From Marisa cornuarietis (taxonomy: Eukaryota; Mollusca; Gastropoda; Architaenioglossa; Ampullariidae), in NCBI GenBank assembly GCA_004794655.1, contig SMMW01000017.1, forward strand, positions 932,501 to 996,500: DNA of 64,000 nucleotides, read 5' to 3'. Shown here one piece after another: positions 37,701 through 49,870 of the stretch. The notes beneath the pieces are model-generated. The model was not told the origin of the DNA and searched no databases. It was given only the letters and a program-made list of their open reading frames with translations. The translations under genes and the position numbers were made by a program. Position 1 is the stretch's first letter. Each line of letters opens with the position of its first letter.

Positions 37701-37751
37701 CAGCCACGGTCCTGGCAGCGCCAAGACATGGTACCAAGCGGCAGATCTCAT
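28743..37751 (-). CDS. NRF-6-like membrane acyltransferase, copy 3 (complete)
   Basis: Fifteen coding exons in transcript order: 37376-37751, 36545-36699, 36134-36230, 35575-35662, 35050-35234, 34597-34764, 34115-34211, 33771-33863, 33349-33514, 33142-33221, 30903-31031, 30311-30428, 29808-29994, 29219-29361, 28743-28895. All GT-AG; spliced length 2235 nt (744 codons plus stop). Parts as in copy 2: signal peptide PGPWLLMLLLMFGIH, Ser-rich stretch, NRF cysteines, transmembrane helix in exon 5, HGIRFLSMTWVVLGH with the likely catalytic His in exon 6, and a C-terminal tail ending ADVQSR identical to copy 2. Exons 2-15 match copy 2 in length exactly. Intron 10 is enlarged by a LINE insertion (31415-32610). 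The acceptor GTCGACAG lies nine bases before the start ATG, which points to a separate leader exon. No disabling change was seen, so it is probably functional. Confidence 0.93.
31281..31414. repeat. 74-bp imperfect tandem duplication beside LINE insertion
   Basis: Two units of 74 bp (second partial), each with ACGTCATCCC, CGAAATGACGACGAACAAATGAC and ACAAGACGTCAA. The second unit is interrupted by the LINE at 31415 and continues after its right target duplication with ACACAAGAC at 32621. Confidence 0.85.
31415..32610 (-). mobile_element. 5'-truncated LINE with RNase H domain (I/Jockey-like), with target-site duplication
   Basis: Minus-strand frames 32230-32577 and 31587-32198 together show RNase H motifs: HIYTDGSKNTEKET, then after a frame break FIWVPGHANIPGNTKADEAAK, followed by a C-terminal CLWCKDPLTIEHLLISC motif. 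The 3' end is a (TAAC)n run at 31415-31434. Exact 10-bp flanks AAGACGTCAA occur at 31405-31414 and 32611-32620, the target-site duplication. One or more frameshifts separate the two frames. The element is absent from intron 10 of copy 2, so it arrived after the duplication. RNase H at the end suggests the I or related clade. Confidence 0.88.
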
Positions 37752-37759
37752 TGTCGTGC

Positions 37760-39448
37760 TCTGTCGACAAATACAAACAGTTGAAGACCATTAGCCAAAC
37801 AAACAAATAAAATCAAATGTTAACAATTTTTTGTCGCGTACTACATAGCCTTGATGTCACCGCACTGATGTCTTAGGCAAAGTTCCATTACCCATAGGGC
37901 ATTGCGGCAGTGATGTGATCACGCACTGAAGTACAAGTGATCGACCTGCAAGTAGCATGCATGTCCGATATATATTCCTGGCGGGTACAGCTAAGATATA
38001 AATCAGTGCAGCGCTAACACAAGCACTTAGTACTGTCTCTGTACCTACCACGACACGTGCTCCACTTTCTGTCCATCCTATTTTAGCCTACGCTTGCCTT
38101 CGTTTATTGTGCTCAAGCTGTCTTTCAAGACCTATACAGGGTACCTGCAACCAGTGTATCTATTCCATCAATGACTGAAAGTCACGTGACGATTGCAGGA
38201 GACAGCTGAAGCTCGTCTCTTACACCTCAACAGCTCACCGCGCCTGTTCACCCCGAAATATCCATCAGGGTTTGTACTCCTCGGTTGTAAAAATTGCACG
38301 GGCTTTGGGCTCAACAAAGAACAAATTAATAGATGAGACCTACGTGCCATGTCTCTGTGAAAGTAAGCCACTGAATGCTGTCCTGGCTTTTTTGATTCGG
38401 TTTCAGGTCTATTCTGTCAAGATTCCTCTTCTGACACCTGATACAAGAGTTTCATGGGAGAGGATGACTTATTTTTTTAATTGTTTATTTTAATTGATTT
38501 ATTCTTTGGTTAAATTCTTTGTTTTGTCAGGTTTCCCTCACTCCGCAACAAAAGATTTCCCATCTGTCGCAAATGTCTGACACTGCCAAATATTTTTTCC
38601 AGTCACAACAAACCTCGATACCCAAAACTTTCACGTTTGTGTTACTTAATTTTTGCTTCACCCCACAACAAGTATTTATTTATAACCGTCTCTTCCTGCT
38701 ACTACCTCGGGGATGTAGACTGAGATGAATTATTTTAACAACTCGACAAGAGTATACCTTCGGCATGTCATTATATCGGTGTTCGTGTATCCACATGTGT
38801 ATTTTAACACCTGAAAGTATGTATTTTGCAGCAAGACTCGGTTCACACGATTGCACTTTAAGACCCTATACCCCTAGTATACTTTAACACGGTTATGGGG
38901 CTACGTTAGGTTGGCATACGCCGCCCTTTGCTTACTTTCTCAGGTCTGAGATAACATATATAATACGCGAAAGAAATCGTGATATACGTATACTACATGG
39001 TCAACGTCCTGATTGTGCACACTCTCTCTCTCTCTCTCACACACACAGATAGAGGTAGGAGGAAAGTGCAAACCAGTCTCGCGAAAGGTTCACTTGAAAC
39101 ATGGTATGTGTTGCCGAACATGAGCTGTGAAAGGTGGAAGGTGGGAGTGTGTCGAGGGTGAATGTGTTTCGCTTTTTCGCTCCACTGACGCTACGTTTTA
39201 ATATCCTTGACTAAAATAATGTGACAGGTCAAAAGTTGACAACAAAGTCACACCTAGAAAAGTTAGTGACAGAAATCAACCTTCACGAAACCGGGAAAAA
39301 GGTAAAAAATAAACAGAACTGTATAGTTCGCTACTTTCCAGGCAACATAACACGGAAATAATGTTTGAAGGGAGGGGGGGGGGAGAGAGAAAATTATGGA
39401 ACTTTAGTCGAGGCCATCAATTTATCTCATTATCAGCGACCTAAAATG

Positions 39449-39517
<69 letters not shown>

Positions 39518-41800
39518 CATTATTTCATATTTTGCTGTTTTTACCGCTGCAATACCGTATAAACAACATGTCGACTGAGCAGACATTATAGCCTTAGCAA
39601 GTACAAGAGTCTAAAATATGACAAAAGCATATCAAAAAAGTGAAAGAATAAAGATCGGCATACTACTAGTAGTATTCGGAACAGACACAACAGTAAAATT
39701 AAAGTAAATACAATTATAATCATTAACGAAAGAACGAATCAACAATTCCTTATCACCAAGAAAATGTAACTCCTCACCAACTCCTCACTATAGTTATCCC
39801 CCTTGCTTGATGAAATTTACCGCTGACATTACTTGATAATATCGACGATAACGTCCCGGTCGTCAAGTAATAAAGCAAAGCGAGAGATTAACCAGGTGAA
39901 AGTTGAACAGAACCGCGGGATAGTATGAACTGACAGTGTGAGTGGACAAAATCAGAGCAAGAAGAGCCGCAGCCATGTTTTACCTGTGTCCGTGAGCCAG
40001 TGCCAGTCAACACCTCTTCTGATTCCAGTAACTGAAAGCCCTTCTCCACCTGACTGGAAATAGTTGTAGGCACTGGGTTACACACAGCACACCTTTCTGT
40101 CTACCTGTCTGTACAGGGTGTCGATCACAAGGGTGCCGCCACCACACGTACACAGACCTTCGCACATCAACACTCGTGAGGTCGGTATAAGTAGCACGCA
40201 GCCTACACACCTCCTGCGTGTGCCGGGAGCACGACTAACTGTGTCACTGTGTCAAGATTGCGCCACTGAGGCTGTGTAGTCCCACGTGACCTGGGATGGT
40301 CGTCACGATAATGGTGTTCTGTTGTGTGTGCGTGTGTCACAGAGAGAGAGAGTCAATTGAATGTGCACTTGTCTGTGAATGTGTTACTTTATGTGTGCGC
40401 GTGTACGAGTGTGTTTGTGTTTGTGCGTGTATGTTTTCAGTGTGTGTGTGTGTGTGGTGTGCACATATGTGAGTGTACATGTGGGTGCGCATGTGTGTAT
40501 GTTTGTGTCTGAGCATGCATGCGTGAGCATAATGTGTACACATGCGAGTAAATGTGTGTGGTATATCTGAGGGTGTTTAAATGTGTGTGTGTGCGTACAT
40601 GTTTGTGTTTATATGTGTTTAAGTACATGTATCTGTAAGTATGTGTGAAATAAGAATGAGCGAGACTTCAATCCTTCTCCCTTACAGTCAAGAGCAGTTT
40701 GAACAGCTCTTCATTAGCTTTCTCTCAGATACCACAGACACACACACACACAAACTATATATATAGGCAATAGTTCCGGTATATATATATATACATGTCT
40801 TTTCACACACATAATATATATATTATAAATGCAATACCAGCCCCCTCTCTCCTTCACACAAGTACACAAAATGAAAGCACGCATGAACTTTTGACACCAG
40901 ACGGCGACCTACTTGCAGAACTGTAAGTGCAGGCACGTGTTGACATGAAAGCAGGTCCGCCCATCGGGGGGGGGGTGGTTTCTCCGGTTTCCTCCTCCCC
41001 CCTTTCCCTTTATCCCCTGAGACTCTGAGAGTGTCAAATCACCTCGAGCTTTAGACACTCTTTTCTTCCAAATCAACCAACCAGCTGAACATTAGTCGTA
41101 ATTGTGTTTAATTGTGTCACAGGGTATAAAACTACCCGACTTCCCAACTCTCTCGATCTGTTATTCTCTCGCAACTGGAATTTATTGTGTTTTTTTTCAA
41201 GTACATAAATTCTCACTGAAAGCTTAGTTTGCTCCTAACTCAAAGATGTCCATGATGAGACACACGTTCGGGACATTCATTCATTTTATCCCCTAACTGC
41301 GGGTACCAGAGGTACCCGTCCTGAAGGAGTCAAAATGGTTAAGCTAAGGTGACTCACATTGCTCTATTGTCAATTCACACTATGAGGGTTTTCTATATTT
41401 CTGCCCTTAAGTCGTTTGAACGAGAAAAAACTCCCTGAACCATATTAGACGAAATAGTGACAATTATTCAGTTAAAGTAACATCCTAACGGGAGAGGAAC
41501 ACTTTATTCTCGCTCTCGTGATCACATGTCAACGACCTCTTTACCTTGCAGCATTGAGGGCGATACATCTATAGATAGGTGCACGAGCAGGGAAGGTTAT
41601 AGCACACAGGGCGACCTTTCAGACCTTTCAGAGGGCAAGCAAGTGGTCGGGGTGGTGTGACCACGGAGTTACATGGTGTGACTGTGTGTGAAGCAAGTGG
41701 AGGCAGAGATGACTAAGAGTGCGAGATATCCCTTGAGTGCAGACGACCGGAGCAGTGATTGCGAAATGAACCTTAGATAAACACAGGGGGCTCAGCTTAC
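37760..41800 (-). other. Predicted leader intron of copy 3 (about 4 kb)
   Basis: Upstream of exon 1. It contains one degenerate unit of the copy 2 minisatellite (37970-38005), a (CA)n tract at about 39449-39513, the block shared with unit A (39715-40090), GT-rich low-complexity sequence at 40330-40640 and a (TA)n patch near 40780. No gene of its own recognised. Confidence 0.5.
39715..40090 (-). promoter_or_regulatory. Near-identical upstream block, partner of 22780-23160
   Basis: Same features as its partner: acceptor-like TATTTCCAG, about 70 bases, then donor GGACACAG|GTAAAAC on the gene strand. It lies 2.0-2.3 kb from exon 1, against 5.1-5.5 kb in copy 2. Confidence 0.4.
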
Positions 41801-41880
41801 CACAAGGGTCTAGCCATGGGCTTGGCTTTACCTCAGGGATCCCTTTTGTGGAAAACATGTTACTCGAGTACGAAGTCTTA
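41530..41880 (-). promoter_or_regulatory. Conserved leader module of copy 3
   Basis: Contains the conserved CCCATGGCTAGACCCTTG with ATG at 41817 and two donors, AG|GTAAA (edge 41832) and TG|GTAAGC (edge 41801). Use of the latter with the acceptor before exon 1 gives a five-codon upstream frame ending TGA. No element inserted here, unlike copy 2. Confidence 0.5.
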
Positions 41881-41889
41881 TGAAGTGTT

Positions 41890-42140
41890 GACACTTGCAT
41901 AGACTGGGAACATACCCTCGACAGGTCTTCTCTAGTATTTTTTGCTGCTCCAGGAGGTTACACTGATTATCTTACTTCGTGCGTGTGTCTGTGTGTACGA
42001 GTGTTTGCCTGCTAGAAAAAAAGGAAGAGAGAATTCTATTTTTGTAAAACTGTCGGTTGGTCTCGACAAAGCTTTCATTTTATTATTATTGTTAATATTA
42101 TCATAAGAAAGGACCGGAAAAATTAATAGATAATGCGCGC

Positions 42141-42193
<53 letters not shown>

Positions 42194-42443
42194 CTCTCTC
42201 TCTCTGTTTGCCTTCCTGCCTATCTAAAGGAAGCATTTTACAGATTTTGATCGTTACCAGCAGCATGCAGAATAACAAACTATCACACTGATCAGTATGT
42301 GATCAGGTGATTACAGAACTTACAAACAGTCAGACACACAGTAAACTTAATATGGAAACAGATTTGTTTTGTTTAATCAAAAAAGATTGCAGCTGTGTCC
42401 AATAACAAAATAATTTCCTCTTCTTTAAATGACGCCAAGAAAC

Positions 42444-42527
<84 letters not shown>

Positions 42528-42757
42528 CTCTCCAGTTGATGAAGCAGTGGGGTCATCATTATTCGTCAATTAATTTGCATTAGAGATGTAAAGAGGAATT
42601 CCGAGATGATGGTGTCAGGGATTGGCTTTAGGTTAATGGTGAATTGTGACAGTCATTGTCATGGAAAAGAATACCGACGACGACGGTTCGTTTGTTCTGT
42701 CCTGTGCTTGCTGTGTTGACTCACTCCAGGTATCAAGCAAGCAGTGAGTCAGTGAGC
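41890..42757. repeat. Spacer with two (CA)n tracts downstream of copy 4
   Basis: (CA)n at about 42143-42188 and 42446-42524, in an otherwise featureless spacer between the leader module of copy 3 and the stop codon of copy 4. Confidence 0.85.
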
Positions 42758-45700
42758 TCACTTTTTCTGTACATCTGCCATCCCGGGATTCTGTGGTTTC
42801 TCGCGGTGGAGAAGAACCTTCTCCAGCCCCATCATGGGCGCCTCGAAACTTAGAGAAGCGACTACAGCCGCCATGTAGGCAACGACCAGAACCGAGAGGA
42901 AGAGCATCACCTGCAAGACAGACGGTGACACTCGCTTAAAACCTGAAACCAGTGTTTGTTTTGCTATGTCTGTGAAATTTTTACCATACTCGTTTTGCCA
43001 AGTTTGTGGCTTAAAAATGTTGGTATTTTACTATCTTTGTGCCTTAACGTATTTACTGTTTGCTTTGTCTCAAAATAATATCAGCATTTTTACAGTGCTT
43101 ATGACTATTTAATATCAGTATGCTTGTCATGTTTGTTATGTCTCTGAAATATGTACAGTTTGCTCTATTTACGTATATCAATGAAAGGTGACGCAAAATG
43201 AATGAAATAAAAGAGAAGCAAAAGAAGATAGAGAAGAAAATGAAAGTTATACCGACCAGATTGACGTCGTTCATATAAAAGGTAGTATCCGAATCCTGAA
43301 CAGAAAGCTCAATGATCATGACGTGTAACAAGTAGATGCAGTATGTCAGACGGCTGAGTGGTACAAAGGCTGTCCAGGAGAGGATAGTGTTGACAAAACC
43401 TGAAATAAACACGTGGACAGAAGCTGTCAGTCTTTGTGTCCGTCTGCTTCTTTATCCATCCATCCATGCATTCACCCACCCACCCACCCAAGCAGTAAGA
43501 AGTCTCACAACATCCCAACGCTCAACTCCAAGACACAGCTCTCGTCTCAGGACACACGGGTAAGAGGACATCCTACCCACCTCCGTTTCCGGTGACGCAA
43601 GCGACCACCACCCAGCACACGCAGGCCCCCCACACGTGTCGGTGGACGGCGTTGTAGAAGGCGGAGGTTGCCAAGGTAACAGGGGACCCAGTGGACGCCC
43701 CGTACAAGCCGTACAGCACGGCCAGGGCGCAGGAAGTCGCCACTGCCCATGCGCACAGGTTGATGACCTGAGACATAACAAAGGCTTCATTAAAACTCTG
43801 TGCACGATGTCGGTGACACTGTCACCAGGCAATCAATCGCCGAGAGAGATGGAGAATGGGAAGGGGGCTTGAGGGAGAGGCGGGGGAGTTTCTTTGTAAT
43901 GCAAATGGCAAAAAGTGAGAAAGAATGTCCAAGCCGACATACCTTGTTAATTTTCAACTTGCAATCTGTGCGGTACAGAATGTAGCCGGCCACCATCCCC
44001 ACAACGTAAGGACCCATTCTGTTGTAGGGTTTGCTGTAGAAGTCCATGTAGTCCGTGAAACTGTAGAACAAAAATATGGGCAATTATCTGTGATGACTTG
44101 TCTGATTTAAAGATCTACCGGAGTAGAGACACATTTCACACCCAAAACATTCATTTAATTTAATCGCGAGGAGAAGGACTAAATCACAAAGGAAGGGGGG
44201 GGGCACGTTTCGAGAAATTAAATGAAGACAATTCCCCCTCCCCCCCCCACACCTGTTTGCTTGTCACGTACCTGCTCAACGGCTGCTCTCAGGGTCTCTG
44301 TTGATACAAGTGCAACAACACCCGGTGTTGAAAGCACAAGCGCAATGTGTGTGTGTGTGTGTGTTTGTGTGTTGTGCATTACATTTCTCTTCTTATTCGT
44401 ATTGATATTGTTATTAATATTAACAACAACCACAACCATTATCGTCATCATCATCTCGATTCCCCACCGAATGCCTGACACGACGGACTCTCGGGTCGTG
44501 CGCTCCATTTTTGCGAACTGCAGGTAGCGACATAATAACTCACTTTGACTCGATACCTTGAACTTGAGCTGTAAAACCCGGGGGAAGACTGTCCCTCATG
44601 GTCAAGATGCCAGGAGTGATGGCCGACACTAGCATGAACACCGCCGCCGAGCCCAGCCCCAGTAGCGGGGAGCTGCAGTGAGTGGCACAGTGGGCAAAAG
44701 TCTGCATTCTTAGGATGATTATCGTTCTAACAAGGGTGTCTCCCTTCCTATTCAGCTAAGAGTATGATAAGATTAAAAAAAAACACATTTTCTTTAAATG
44801 AGAAAGTGTATGTGTTAGAGCTTCCTACAATAATTCTAGAACAAATATGTTTCATTCAGTGCCTGTCGGAAAAATTTGTTTTGCGCTTTGCTGATGTTGT
44901 ATTGCTTATGTAGACCCAAAAGAAATTATAATATTGATTAAATTTAATCGTATCAGTAATACTATTTCCCTCCTCTGAATTCCCTTCGCCATAATAAGAG
45001 GAAAACATTACTCACTAGAAGAAAGGCAGGAAAATGAGAGGACTGAGGATGTAAAACTGCATGTCGTTGGCCAGGTACCAGGACTGGGCAAGACACTGGG
45101 ATGACAGAACAAATTTCATTGCACGTGGACATCGATAGCCAGATAAACCAGAGTATGAAGTGTTTTAATCCATACATATAAATACACACGCGCACACATG
45201 CACAGCGCGCGCGCGCACACACACACACACACGAACACACAAACACGATGACAGTAATTATAAGAAAAATAAAACTTTAAACCAAATAATGTCGTTAACG
45301 GAAATATTTCTTTCTCGTTCACGAATTTATGTAATATTATCATTAATATCCGTCTTACTTAATTGTAGATTATTATTATTATTATTATTATTATTTAGTC
45401 AATGATCTTAAATAGTTGGAGACAGACATACTTCGTACGTTTCATGGATGATGCGGCCTCACTTAGCTTTCTCACCCAGCAAATTACTAAAATTACTAAG
45501 AATACACCTCATTTTAAGAAATGAAGACCTAGTTTATGTGAAAAAGTTCGATTAGAGTAGTTCTCTACTCTCCAACTTAAAGGTCTCGTGTGGTGCAAAT
45601 TGTTTTCTTTACTCTCCAACTTAAAGGTCTCGTGTGGTGCAAATTGTTTTCCTAATGTCTCTGGAAAGATTAACAACAGAAGCATCACAATTGTGCATAG

Positions 45701-48700
45701 ATATATTTGCATTAAGATTACTGCCAGTGATACAGCAGGCCCTGTATACTAATAAGCGGATACAGGTGATGTGATGTCACGAGTATGATTTCTTTGGGTG
45801 CATGGGGATAATTTTAGGTGGGTTTCTCCAGAAGGGAAGCCAGGGTGACAGTCACCCAAGGTTTGGAAAATTACATCAGGTCTTTAATCCGACCATACTT
45901 ACTATGTCTCTGAAGCTCATCAGATTGTTGATGTACAGCAGGTTGGTCCACCACTTGTCGCTGCACTTCTCCCTGTCAGGAAGGGATGATGGCCACAAGG
46001 GTCCATCACCCCAGTAGGGGGACAAACATGAGTAGACCATGATGACCAGCATGTACGCTGGAGTCAGTCTGCAATTAAAAAAAATCTTTAGTATCACTCT
46101 GTAGCTTCTTTTACGGCAATAAAAAAATATCATGTCTCCATATTCTGAATTATACCAAAGAAGAGAAAGAGAGGGAGAAGGGACAAAAGAGAAAGAACAA
46201 ACGGTTGGGAGTATAAAGCTTTATGGTAATGATGTTGCCGTGTAATTAGGCCGGTTAATTTACTTACAATAAATTTATTCAGTCAAGAAAATACTACTGT
46301 ACCTCCAAAACCGGTGAAAGTAGAACATGAACCAGTTTAGTTTCCCGCTGTTCTTTTTCAGTTCTTTCAGGGTAAGGTAGGCCACCAACAGACCGCTATT
46401 GAAAAATGGTTTACAGAGTATTTATTTTAAAAAGTGATAAGTCAGATACAAATAAAGTTAGGGTGACAAATGATAGCGATATGGCTATACATGAACAGGT
46501 AAGAACTACACATTTATCAGAAATAAGATCGCTTTAAAATTTGAATACCTCACTCTTATTGTGTGTGGGTGGGTGGGAGAGAGAGAGAGGCGGAGAGAGT
46601 GAATGAGTGTATATGAGTATGTAGTTTTTTTTTTAAAGCTTTGTTCAGACTAACTTTCGGCCGTTCAATAGACACAATATTGTTGACTGTCGGGGGTTTG
46701 TTGATCGCTGTTGTCATCGACATCTGCACGACCCACCTGAGGGCGAAAAAACTGTCGACGGACACAGTGGCGTTGGCGATCCCCTGAAAAGTCCAGCGCT
46801 GAATGGCGGTCGGCAAGAATCTTCCCACGTTTTCTGCATTGAAAGAACTTACATTCTTGTGTTGGGAGAGGACGTAGGAGCAATATTATTCTTAATTTTC
46901 GTCTAAGAGGACAAACATGGCATTGAAAAACAATAGATTATATTAATTAAATGTACACAGCGCATTTTCTTCTACTGAGGCGAGCTCAATGCTCTGAAGG
47001 TAGAGATGGATGTTTTATTGTTTTCTTATGCTTCCCAGAGACTTCTTGAAAATCCTAAGTATACCCACATACAAGAGGATCAATTAATGAAAGAATAAAC
47101 AAAGTACGATTAGATCATGGTCAACAGTCTGAAGCTTGGTGGACGTAAGGGGCTCTCTGTATGTAGGGTATAGCACGTGAAAGGCGGAGCTCAACCTTCT
47201 ACTTCAGCCAAACATGCCTCCCATGATAAATGCTTTGCAAAGCATTTATCATGGGAGGCATGTTTGGCTGAAGTAGAAGGCATTTTAAGTAGATCGGATG
47301 GGGAGAATTTTTAATAGTCACAGGCCCCTAGCAGGTTTTGAACCAAACACCTTCTACTCCGTAGATGAGTGCACTAAGTATAATTATGGTCGATTTATAT
47401 CAATCCAACCTTTACCATTTACCGCAGACATCCTCCTTTTATTTGTCTACTCATCAATCGACAAATTCGTCCATTCATTCAGTCCTGATTGCACGATAAA
47501 CTGACCTGAGGCGGACAGTGGAAACAGGAAGGTGTGACCCAGGACGACCCAGGTCATGCTCAGGAAGCGGATGCCGTGGATGCAGGTGAGACTGCCGGGT
47601 GGCTGGTGGGTGGACAGCAGCTTGGAACCGTTGGTGTAGATGGAGAAGGCGACGAGGAGCTTGATGACAACACCTAGGCACAAGACAAGAGAAGGAAAAG
47701 TTGCCTGGGATTAGAATAAAGGAAAAGGCATTGCATCCCACGCGACTGTACATCATTTTAAACCGTTTAACGGCAGACTGATATCTTTCAGTAGATCTGA
47801 GTAATTTATAGCCTCCTAATAACAGCAGCATAACAGCCCCTTTTAATTAAAATAAAAAATCTTTGGTGCCCTGATCTTGCCGAATTCATTTTTAAGCTTA
47901 ATCTTTCTATTAAAACGTTTTATATATTTTTTCAATAAAAATTGTTTACCTTAGTGTAAGTGCTTAGCGTGGTGTAAGTCTTTTGATGCCGTAGTTGTAA
48001 TGGTATCTCCGGGTTAGTATGGGTATGGGCAAAAAACTTTTCATGGTCTTATTATTTGACACAGTCGTAAATCTCGGATATCAGCTGGTAATCTAGATCT
48101 GTCCCTTTTTTTGAGTACGCTTCACAGCTATGGCTACGTGCAAAGATTGTTGGTAAAGCAAACTCAGGGGGAGAGGTGTACCTCTGGATCATTGCTACGG
48201 GCCCAGAGCTTCGGTCTGTTTGATGGTCCAGAGGTAATTATATGGTCACTTTCTCTGCCTTGCCAGACTTGGTTCACAAGAGCAACGAAGCGTCAACCTA
48301 CCGAGTCTGGGCACACTGGCTTTGGTCAGCTGGCTTTGCAACAGCGGCTGATGTTCATCTGGACTGGCTGCACCGTTGGTCATGAAAGCCAGCGAGTCTT
48401 GGGACCGCCATTTGGGCATCTGAATGAAGAGAACGTCGACCACAGTCCCGACGACCAGCAAGGCCAGCAGGACACTGCAGATGGCTCTGAGTACAAACGC
48501 AAAAAACCCAATGATGCTACTGCACATGACAATTTACTCAGAAAACGATGACATCAGTGTAGGCAGGTTACTGTCACTCACATGGCCGCCTTGGCTTTGA
48601 CGTCCAATGGCTTGTTTTTCTCGGGACACGTGACCTGGACGCTCAGTGAAGTGTTTAGGAGCGCAAGGACTGAAACAAAAACCACAGGAAGCAAGATCTT

Positions 48701-49571
48701 CAGGTCAAAACTGGTGATTATTTAGTCATTAGTACGCCAAAGATTTTTAATCAACAAACACAATCAAACAGACCTTCACGGTACAGTTTGAATGAAAGCA
48801 TACTTTTATATTTATATTAATATGGAAACAGCTGATGTGCAGCCGGTAAGCTATCAGCTTCCTCCAGCAAGAACAACCAGTGAAAAAAATAACAATTAAA
48901 AGTTATATACGATGTAATTTTTGAAGTAAGCAGTCTCCGCACAAAAAAAACAAACAAACAAACAAACAAACAAACAAACAAACAAAATCAAACGATACTG
49001 TAGGGAATCATTTCGAGGATGTGAGAGTTTTCCCAGCAAAGAGTTCCATGCAGTCCGCTATGTTGTATGTTTATTGTGTATGTGTATGTTTATGTTGTAT
49101 GTGTATGTTTATGTGTATGTGCATGTGTATGTGTACAAAAGGACTCTGTGAACTCACCGTCTGTCAGAATCAAGGTGATGTCAGAGGAGGAGCAGGAGCT
49201 GGGGACACACAGGCCGACAGAGAGGACCGCGGCACCGAATGAGCTTTGAGTCGCCTGCAAGAAATGGGTGTCGACCATTTTGAAGGCGGCCTGTACTGAT
49301 ATCCAAGCTGTTTATGTTTCTTGTGTGTCGTCGTCAAGGCGAAAGTTGTTAAAAAGTCTCTCTTTACTTACAGCTGTGAGTGGCACAGTGGCCGTGCAGT
49401 ACTGGCCGGAGAACTGGCTCGACTGGTTCCCGTCAGAACTGATGGAGAAGCACAGGTCGTAGGCGCCCGGCCAGACGAAGTTGCCTCCCAGTATGTCTGG
49501 CTTGGGTTTGCCGGCAGCATCCACCACTGACAGGGCGATACAAACATACGAACCACCGGCTTTTCAACTAT

Positions 49572-49666
<95 letters not shown>

Positions 49667-49836
49667 AAAGTTTCGTACCCTCCCTTCCTTCCTCCTCCCT
49701 TTCTTTGATCTATAAACTCACTCTGCACGGCCCACATCTGTCTCTGTGTCAGCGCCATGATGGTGGCGACGGTGTCGTTGGCACACACCTCCGACCCGCT
49801 TGCGCCGATTGCCACGTCACTCGATGGTCCGCTCGA

Positions 49837-49870
<34 letters not shown>

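Larger units (their letters stand above)
26943..41890. repeat. Segmental duplication unit B (contains NRF copy 3)
   Basis: Partner of 7075-25690 in the same order and orientation. The left boundary begins GTTAGAGGAAGAGAAACAC right after a GT run, as in unit A. The 3' flank 26943-28735 has no gene of its own. Unit B lacks the insertions seen in unit A at 9.7, 13.3, 14.5, 18-20 and 23.5 kb but has its own LINE at 31.4-32.6 kb. Confidence 0.85.

Noticed and set aside
44557..44672. Shorter exon 11 in copy 4 using the CAAG|GTATCG donor
   Set aside because: It breaks the reading frame; the donor at 44544 keeps phase and matches the 129-nt exon of the paralogues.
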